Source of the DNA: Fidelibacterota bacterium UBA6531
Lineage (GTDB): Bacteria; Fidelibacterota; Marinisomatia; Marinisomatales; TCS55
Length of the DNA: 21,099 bases
Direction: 5' to 3'
NCBI GenBank assembly: GCA_002436185.1
Contig: DJKX01000070.1
Span: 1-21,099 of the forward strand
Part shown: positions 16,851 through 21,099 of the stretch, piece by piece
Layout: every line of letters begins with the position of its first letter
How positions within the stretch are numbered: position 1 is the stretch's first letter
The notes under the pieces: model-generated
What the model saw: the letters and a program-made list of their open reading frames with translations, nothing else
The model's database searches: none
What the model was told of the DNA's origin: nothing
Translations under genes and position numbers: made by a program

Positions 16851-17656
16851 GCTGTCACCTTGATAGGGTTTCTGCTGGCTACAATATGATCTAATGCAAA
16901 AAGAGCTGCTCCAAGGGCACCCATAAAATGTGAATCCTCACTGACATTCATTTTCTTTTCCAATGTTTCATTTAACACCTGAATCATTCCGGTGTTTTTA
17001 GCGACACCGCCGGTGAATGTGATCTCTTCTGAAATACCAACCCGTCTAAGGAGACTAACAGATCGAGATGCAATTGATTTGTGAACTCCCATAAGAATAT
17101 CCTGGATTTTTTTTCCCTTACCGAGCCAGGATAGCACTTCCGTTTCAGCAAACACTGTACAGGTTGTACTTATTTTTACCGGTTTTTGGGAGTTCAAGGC
17201 TGTGGGTCCAAGGTCATCAAGGGGGATATCTAACGCCATTGATGCTGCACCTAAGAAACGTCCTGTTCCTGCAGCACATTTATCATTCATGCAGAAATCC
17301 ACAATTTCACCCGCTTCACTTACGCTAATAGCTTTGGTGTCCTGCCCGCCCATGTCCAAAACAGTACGGGTGCCGGGGAACATCTTGACAGCTCCCCGAC
17401 CATGACAGCTGATCTCTGTGATCTGGGTATTCCCGAAAGTAACTTTATAGCGTCCATATCCGGTACCGATTACATAGGACACTTCCTCTTCACGGACATT
17501 CCCGTCGTTTAACGCAAGTAAAAATGCTTTTTCTGCCGCCTTTACAACATTCGCTCCCGTATCGATTAAAGCCCGACTTACAATATTCCCGTCTTCACAA
17601 ATGATAACTGCTTTTGTCTGTGTGGAACCGACATCCACTCCTGCTGCGTATGCCAT
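16847..17656 (-). CDS. Benzoyl-CoA reductase ATPase subunit (BcrA/BcrD family), first copy
   Basis: A 269-residue ATPase paralogous to its downstream neighbour. Motifs are GVDVGSTQTK (6-15), GTGYGRYKV, DMGGQDTKAI (101-110), MNDKCAAGTGRF (Cys127), TCTVFAETEVLSW (Cys166) and FTGGVAKN. This form is very like 2-hydroxyacyl-CoA dehydratase activators and the ATPase subunits of ATP-dependent benzoyl-CoA reductases. It is expected to bind ATP at the dimer interface and hand electrons from ferredoxin to the BcrB/BcrC pair. A strong ribosome site, AAGGAG, sits about ten bases before the ATG, and only one base separates it from the BcrB-like gene. That strong site suggests high or independent translation. 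Role as a reductase rather than dehydratase activator is inferred from the neighbouring dch, oah and had genes. Confidence 0.9.
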   Translation of the reverse strand: MAYAAGVDVGSTQTKAVIICEDGNIVSRALIDTGANVVKAAEKAFLLALNDGNVREEEVSYVIGTGYGRYKVTFGNTQITEISCHGRGAVKMFPGTRTVLDMGGQDTKAISVSEAGEIVDFCMNDKCAAGTGRFLGAASMALDIPLDDLGPTALNSQKPVKISTTCTVFAETEVLSWLGKGKKIQDILMGVHKSIASRSVSLLRRVGISEEITFTGGVAKNTGMIQVLNETLEKKMNVSEDSHFMGALGAALFALDHIVASRNPIKVTA

Positions 17657-17657
17657 A

Positions 17658-18956
17658 TTATACTACTCCTTCCATCAAACGTACTTTCCGTGATTCCAGT
17701 CCTTCAAAAAAAGCATCAACCCTGTTCTTCATTTGTGCTTCAGAAACCACACGCTGGTCCATCATATCGGATTCAAGAAAGAGAGTAGCGATATCTTTCA
17801 TTTCCATTAATGCCCTCCGGTTATCTGCCAACCCCGTTGAAACTGTTCGGCAGCTTTTTATGGGATGATATATGACACCGTCCAGAGCATATTCATCAAT
17901 AAGTCCGACCAGAGGAATTTCCGGGTTGAACATGGAATCCATGGCATCACGCACAGTTATGAGAATACCTTCTGCCAAGGATTCAAGGGGGTTGGTCAAA
18001 TCATATTGAACTCCTAGATTAGTACCACCAGTAGCAAACCAAAGATAAGTGGATGCTACAAATGTTCCACCCCATTCACTGAACAGTTCATTGAATCGGC
18101 GGAATATCGGATAGCAGGGGACACCTAGGAATCCAAGTCGGTATTTTTCATCGGTTAATGTGCCGATGCTGTTATTTGACATATACTCCAATTCTTCAAC
18201 CAGATCATTGAAATAGTCAACTCCTTCTTTTGTACCGCGATAAGTATTTGCCACACCTAGGTAAATTGTACCGTCTGTGAGTGCATTAAATAGGGAAGGT
18301 TTACTCTTATTCAGCTCAAGCATGCGTTTGTAATTTGTACTCATTTCATTAACATACCCCATAATTTCTCGGAGCCGGTCTATGTCAAATTTTTTATCTG
18401 AAACCTTTTCACATAATTCAATGAGTTCTTTCAGTTGCTCTACGATATAATTTCTTTCCCATATAAACTGTTCACTCCCCTTTTTACTTGCACGGCCAGC
18501 TTCCCGTGTTGCAGGTACATCTACTGTAAACATTGGAATGCCATACATTCTTTCCCAGATTTCACCCCATTTCAAATAAGTGTTACATGCATTGGTTAGT
18601 ACAGCAATAGCGGGCTTTGGGATTTTCCCCATTGGATGTTCACCTCCGCGAAGCTGCATTGCAACATCCGCTTTAACATATCCGCAAATATCCGGCGAAT
18701 AACCGTAATCCTCCGCTTCGTTCAAATAATCATCCGAAACATGTCGTATAGCTGTTTGCAGAGAGTTGATCTCAGGGAATACCATTGGTAAATCGAAGAC
18801 ACGCAATATTTCTGCCATACTTCCCATGACAAACACATACGCAGTCGGAATGTTATCTTTTGCTGCGTCAGATAAATTCTGGAACCAGTTCCGGAATAGC
18901 GCAGCTCCATTCCGGGTGCCACGACCAACTAACTGTTGATTAGTGCTTTTCTTCAT
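17658..18956 (-). CDS. bcrB: Benzoyl-CoA reductase subunit B (BcrB/BzdO-like)
   Basis: A 432-residue member of the 2-hydroxyacyl-CoA dehydratase D-component / benzoyl-CoA reductase family, close to the usual BcrB length. Likely 4Fe-4S ligands are Cys91 (SPDICGYVKADVAM), Cys124 (TNACNTYLKWGE) and Cys369 (HPIKSCR). The catalytic pair BcrB/BcrC carries out the ATP-driven two-electron reduction of benzoyl-CoA to cyclohexa-1,5-diene-1-carbonyl-CoA. The gene lies nine bases after bcrC and one base before the first ATPase, the same C-B-ATPase-ATPase order as in known bcr and bzd operons. The family is hard to split into reductases and dehydratases by eye. The benzoyl-CoA assignment rests on the linked downstream ring-degradation genes. 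Confidence 0.88.
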   Translation of the reverse strand: MKKSTNQQLVGRGTRNGAALFRNWFQNLSDAAKDNIPTAYVFVMGSMAEILRVFDLPMVFPEINSLQTAIRHVSDDYLNEAEDYGYSPDICGYVKADVAMQLRGGEHPMGKIPKPAIAVLTNACNTYLKWGEIWERMYGIPMFTVDVPATREAGRASKKGSEQFIWERNYIVEQLKELIELCEKVSDKKFDIDRLREIMGYVNEMSTNYKRMLELNKSKPSLFNALTDGTIYLGVANTYRGTKEGVDYFNDLVEELEYMSNNSIGTLTDEKYRLGFLGVPCYPIFRRFNELFSEWGGTFVASTYLWFATGGTNLGVQYDLTNPLESLAEGILITVRDAMDSMFNPEIPLVGLIDEYALDGVIYHPIKSCRTVSTGLADNRRALMEMKDIATLFLESDMMDQRVVSEAQMKNRVDAFFEGLESRKVRLMEGVV

Positions 18957-18965
18957 ATAATTCTT

Positions 18966-20135
18966 CTAATCAAAAAGGATGTTTTCTATGAATGTTTCTA
19001 ATTGAATTTCCAAATGGTCGAAACTGGTCATATTTTCTTCAAATTCACTTACAAAATAAGGGAAATCGTGCTCATCAAGAGTTCGAGTATAGGCAACTTG
19101 CTCCTCGAGTCCGGGTTCGCACATTTTAGCAGCGGTAATAATAGCAGCCTCCGCTCCTGAATTATTAATTCGTTTCAACAACATTTTTTCCTTCGGTTTT
19201 CGAAGATCATGCTGAACTGGACTGTAGGATGAATCTTCAATATAAGCTTCGGCTAATGCTCTTAAGGGGTCACCATCGGGAACAATATCATGCAATATCC
19301 ATCTAAGCCCAATAAGCAAGTCGTCATCCACAACATAGCAGGTTCGCCCTACTGATCGAAGCATATCTAATGGTGGTTGTTCACAAAAACCGCCTTCAAA
19401 AACAACACGAATACGATCCTGTTCTTTTGCTTTTCTCTTTTCAATCATAGGTAAGACCTTCTTAAGTAGATTGTTGTGTTCTTCTCGTGGTATCATTCCA
19501 CCCAGCGCAGTCAGAGCATAAGCCTCATTAATTGAAATCAACCACGGTGTAGTTTTCTTTATCTCATACAATTTCCGTAATAATTTACGGTTAAGATTAA
19601 AGATGGAAATTGAAGCATATAAATCTCTGTCAGATATTTTTTTATTGGAAATGGTCTCAATTTCATCTTTCAAACGTCCATATTCATTACGGAGATATTC
19701 TACAGAATATTTTGAATTAGGATTTTGAGGAAGGTAGAGGATTTGAGAGGGGTAATTGAAATTACGTCCCCAAATGGAAGCAAGATTTCTTGCTGCATCG
19801 CAAATCGGGTGTGTAACAAACATATCAAGTTTTATTGTATTGCTTAATGCAAGTTCCAGGGATGTTTTTATTACCGAACAAAGGTAGGATCCAAATCGGC
19901 TGTCTGCCTGTTTTGTACCTATGGGTGCACCTGATATTTTCAGTGGTAGCATTCCTGCTGCATGCGCAATTTCCTCGGGGAAATATACTTGAAAATGTCC
20001 AAGGATTTGTCTCCCGGAGTTTTGCCACTTTTTTACGGTAGGCATCTCAGGGTCTTCAACTGTTTCCTGGCACAACCACAGCACTTCTTCTAGGGATTGA
20101 TTATTCCATCCGGTGAAAATTGGAAAATCACTCAT
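18966..20135 (-). CDS. bcrC: Benzoyl-CoA reductase subunit C (BcrC/BzdN-like)
   Basis: A 389-residue protein of the length and type expected for BcrC. Notable segments are GMLPLKISGAPIGTKQADSR, then SYLCSVIK (Cys86), THPICDAARNLASIW (Cys112) and AAKMCEPGLEEQ (Cys339). The last two are characteristic of this subunit, and the three cysteines are likely ligands of its [4Fe-4S] cluster. It pairs with BcrB to form the ring-reducing half of the enzyme. The ATG overlaps the stop of the marR gene (ATGA), so regulator and reductase are on one transcript. No ferredoxin gene (BzdM or BcrE type) is found after the reductase genes, so the electron donor must be encoded elsewhere. Confidence 0.88.
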   Translation of the reverse strand: MSDFPIFTGWNNQSLEEVLWLCQETVEDPEMPTVKKWQNSGRQILGHFQVYFPEEIAHAAGMLPLKISGAPIGTKQADSRFGSYLCSVIKTSLELALSNTIKLDMFVTHPICDAARNLASIWGRNFNYPSQILYLPQNPNSKYSVEYLRNEYGRLKDEIETISNKKISDRDLYASISIFNLNRKLLRKLYEIKKTTPWLISINEAYALTALGGMIPREEHNNLLKKVLPMIEKRKAKEQDRIRVVFEGGFCEQPPLDMLRSVGRTCYVVDDDLLIGLRWILHDIVPDGDPLRALAEAYIEDSSYSPVQHDLRKPKEKMLLKRINNSGAEAAIITAAKMCEPGLEEQVAYTRTLDEHDFPYFVSEFEENMTSFDHLEIQLETFIENILFD

Positions 20136-20581
20136 ATATTTTCTTTTTTAGGATTGATTCCATTGGAATTTTCCCAGATTAGATTTAGCATTTCCCTAAA
20201 ATCATTTAATTCAATTTTAGAAAGCATGGACACCAGATCTTTATCAGTTTGAATCACTATTTTTTCATAATTTTTTAAGGTAGCTATTCCCTGCTTGGTT
20301 AAGAACAACTTTACAACTCTACGGTCATCTTTACATCTTTTCCGTTTAACTAACTGGTCTTTTTCCATACGGTCAGCCAATCCAGTTATGGCAGGTTTAT
20401 CGAGAAACACTTCTTTCCCTATAGCTGAAAGTGCCTGGCCATCCTTGTCGTTTAACACACTTAAAACATGATGTTGTGACGAAGTTATCCCAAATTCAGC
20501 CAGATTAGAGTCAAGAGACTTTTTCATACTTCTGGCAGTTCTTACAACAAGGAATCCGGTACTTTTTTCTATTGATGACAT
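20132..20581 (-). CDS. MarR-family transcriptional regulator
   Basis: A 149-residue winged-helix protein of MarR type. The DNA-binding core runs from about residue 33 to 97: ITSSQHHVLSVLNDKDGQ, then ALSAIGKEVFLDKPAITGLADRM as the recognition region, then the wing with KRCKDDRRVVKLFLT. It is the first gene of the cluster and overlaps bcrC by four bases. MarR proteins such as BadR, CouR and related regulators control aromatic degradation and often respond to aryl-CoA thioesters. I infer that this one controls the whole downstream cluster and its own expression. Whether it represses or activates cannot be told. There is no clear ribosome site before the ATG, which would sit only about 26 bases from the predicted transcript start. 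Confidence 0.9.
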   Translation of the reverse strand: MSSIEKSTGFLVVRTARSMKKSLDSNLAEFGITSSQHHVLSVLNDKDGQALSAIGKEVFLDKPAITGLADRMEKDQLVKRKRCKDDRRVVKLFLTKQGIATLKNYEKIVIQTDKDLVSMLSKIELNDFREMLNLIWENSNGINPKKENI

Positions 20582-20597
20582 ATTAAATAAGATAATA

Positions 20598-20611
20598 GGA
20601 TACTAATATCC
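20598..20611. promoter_or_regulatory. Candidate MarR operator palindrome
   Basis: GGATA-CTAA-TATCC is a perfect 5-bp inverted repeat with a 4-base centre, located 17-30 bases before the marR start codon. It overlaps the transcript start predicted from the adjacent promoter, a position suited to repression by the MarR protein. MarR operators are commonly short palindromes near or over the promoter. The assignment is positional inference. Confidence 0.4.
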
Positions 20612-20613
20612 GT

Positions 20614-20642
20614 AATTTAATTCATATATGTACTATTTACAA
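20614..20642 (-). promoter_or_regulatory. Candidate sigma70-like promoter for the marR-bcr cluster
   Basis: On the minus strand TTGTAA (20637-20642) and TAAATT (20614-20619) are separated by 17 bases. Each matches about four of six consensus positions. The region is very AT-rich, so similar matches are easy to find, but this one puts the transcript start near 20607, just before marR and over the palindrome. Confidence 0.35.
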
Positions 20643-20843
20643 ACAAACAATTTATAATTATTTCTTATTTCCTTTTATTTTGCCTGGTTGAAAATAGGAA
20701 TTTGAGCAACATTTTCTGGCATCTAAAGCCCACCTCTCCGATTCTTCATTCCTAACCCAATTAGCATATAAATAATCCAACACTCACTTAAATGAATGTT
20801 TGTAAATTATAGCAAATACTAGGATAATAAGATCGGAATATCT
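20643..20843. other. AT-rich intergenic stretch without a gene
   Basis: Together with the flanking promoter and RNA-like segments, the gene-free stretch runs from 20582 to 21080. This inner part is AT-rich, holds no ORF I can support, no tRNA and no obvious terminator. It separates the leftward aromatic cluster from a rightward locus, so it should contain divergent upstream regulatory sites, but I see no convincing motif in it. Confidence 0.5.
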
Positions 20844-20849
20844 TATAAT
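20844..20849 (+). promoter_or_regulatory. Possible -10 element for the rightward transcript
   Basis: A perfect TATAAT lies just before the structured segment that begins at 20857. No good -35 hexamer is found 16-18 bases upstream. It is the best-placed -10 candidate for a transcript that would cover the putative RNA and the plus-strand ORF. Confidence 0.3.
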
Positions 20850-20856
20850 GTACAGT

Positions 20857-21036
20857 CAGGCATAGTTGCATTATGTTACGAATTGGCATCTGGTGATCTT
20901 CGTAACTATCCAATGCTCGTCTGTTCACGCTGTCTGGTATGGAGGAGAGATCACTTGCTGTTACTGTAGAATCCCATACCTTACAGTGACACGGCGTGGG
21001 CGTAGGTCTTTCAGTGCTCATTCTTTCCTATGCCTG
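20857..21036 (+). ncRNA. Putative structured RNA / leader upstream of a plus-strand ORF
   Basis: This noncoding segment is visibly less AT-rich than its flanks and rich in pairings. CAGGCATAG (20857-20865) pairs with CTATGCCTG (21028-21036) and would close the whole element. GTTACGAA (20875-20882) pairs with TTCGTAAC (20899-20906). GGTATGG (20936-20942) pairs with CCATACC (20974-20980). GTTACTGTA (20960-20968) pairs with TACAGTGAC (20982-20990) with one G-U, and its loop contains CCATACC, so the two together would make a pseudoknot. GGCGTAGG (20999-21006) can also pair with CCTATGCC (21027-21034), competing with the closing stem. Possible identities are a HEARO/omega RNA of an IscB element, a retron msr-msd, or a riboswitch leader. 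I cannot confirm any of these. Confidence 0.45.
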
Positions 21037-21070
21037 TACTCCTGATGAGTGCTCTCAGACTAATTAGATA

Positions 21071-21099
21071 AGGAGATATTATGAATGAAACCAACCATC
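21071..21099 (+). CDS. Start of a plus-strand ORF (six codons visible) with strong ribosome site
   Basis: AAGGAG is followed five bases later by ATG at 21081, and the frame stays open to the window edge, reading MNETNH and one further base. The ribosome site is among the best in the window, which is why I believe a gene starts here despite so little coding sequence. It lies 44 bases after the putative structured RNA, facing away from the aromatic cluster. No function can be given from six residues. Confidence 0.55.

Noticed and set aside
20788..21021. A 77-codon minus-strand ORF beginning MSTERPTPTPCHCKVW
   Set aside because: It has no family resemblance, no ribosome site that stands out, and lies antisense across the pairing-rich noncoding segment; its composition reads like chance.
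1..21099. CRISPR array, tRNA, rRNA or transposase genes
   Set aside because: I saw no regularly spaced direct repeats, no cloverleaf or rRNA sequence, and no transposase-like ORF on either strand.

Overview
The window is one long, tightly packed minus-strand gene cluster (about 20.5 kb) for anaerobic breakdown of aromatic acids through benzoyl-CoA. A second, unrelated locus starts on the plus strand at the extreme right edge. The DNA is AT-rich by eye, with good AAGGAG-type ribosome sites and many ATGA or TAATG gene overlaps. The enzymes are oxygen-sensitive iron-sulfur and molybdenum types, which points to a strictly or facultatively anaerobic bacterium. I cannot name the phylum from the sequence alone.

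Layout in the direction of transcription (right to left). A MarR-type regulator (20132-20581) heads the cluster, with a plausible promoter and a small palindrome just upstream of it. Next come two benzoyl-CoA reductase catalytic-type subunits, BcrC-like (18966-20135) and BcrB-like (17658-18956), then two BcrA/BcrD-family ATPases (16847-17656 and 16050-16850). A small cysteine-rich protein of unknown function (15796-16050) and an AMP-forming acyl-CoA ligase (14078-15799) follow. A second BcrB/HgdB-like subunit (12848-14077) is next, then an unusual single ORF joining a ketopantoate-reductase-like domain to a third BcrA/BcrD-type ATPase (11116-12855). After these comes the degradation module: thiolase (9878-11119), 6-hydroxycyclohex-1-ene-1-carbonyl-CoA dehydrogenase (8735-9799), the ring-opening hydrolase Oah/BamA (7630-8718), dienoyl-CoA hydratase Dch (6851-7621), a 3-hydroxyacyl-CoA dehydrogenase/enoyl-CoA hydratase fusion (4869-6854) and an SDR (4053-4790). 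The cluster ends with the three subunits of 4-hydroxybenzoyl-CoA reductase (HcrC, HcrA, HcrB; 302-3968) and the start of an XdhC-type maturation factor cut by the left edge.

How they fit together. The ligase may make the aryl-CoA. HcrABC would remove the para-hydroxyl from 4-hydroxybenzoyl-CoA to give benzoyl-CoA. The ATP-dependent reductase would reduce that to cyclohexa-1,5-diene-1-carbonyl-CoA. Dch, Had and Oah would then hydrate, oxidise and hydrolytically open the ring to 3-hydroxypimelyl-CoA. The HAD/ECH fusion and the thiolase would finish the beta-oxidation steps toward glutaryl-CoA plus acetyl-CoA. No ferredoxin, ferredoxin reductase or glutaryl-CoA dehydrogenase is in the window.

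The parts that do not fit the textbook pathway are the orphan BcrB-like subunit, the ketopantoate reductase-ATPase fusion (with a dnaX-like A AAA AAG heptamer exactly at the domain junction) and the small CxxCxxxC protein. At the right edge, 20857-21036 looks like a structured RNA lying immediately upstream of a plus-strand ORF with a strong ribosome site, of which only six codons are visible. This could be an RNA-guided or retron-like element, or a riboswitch leader.
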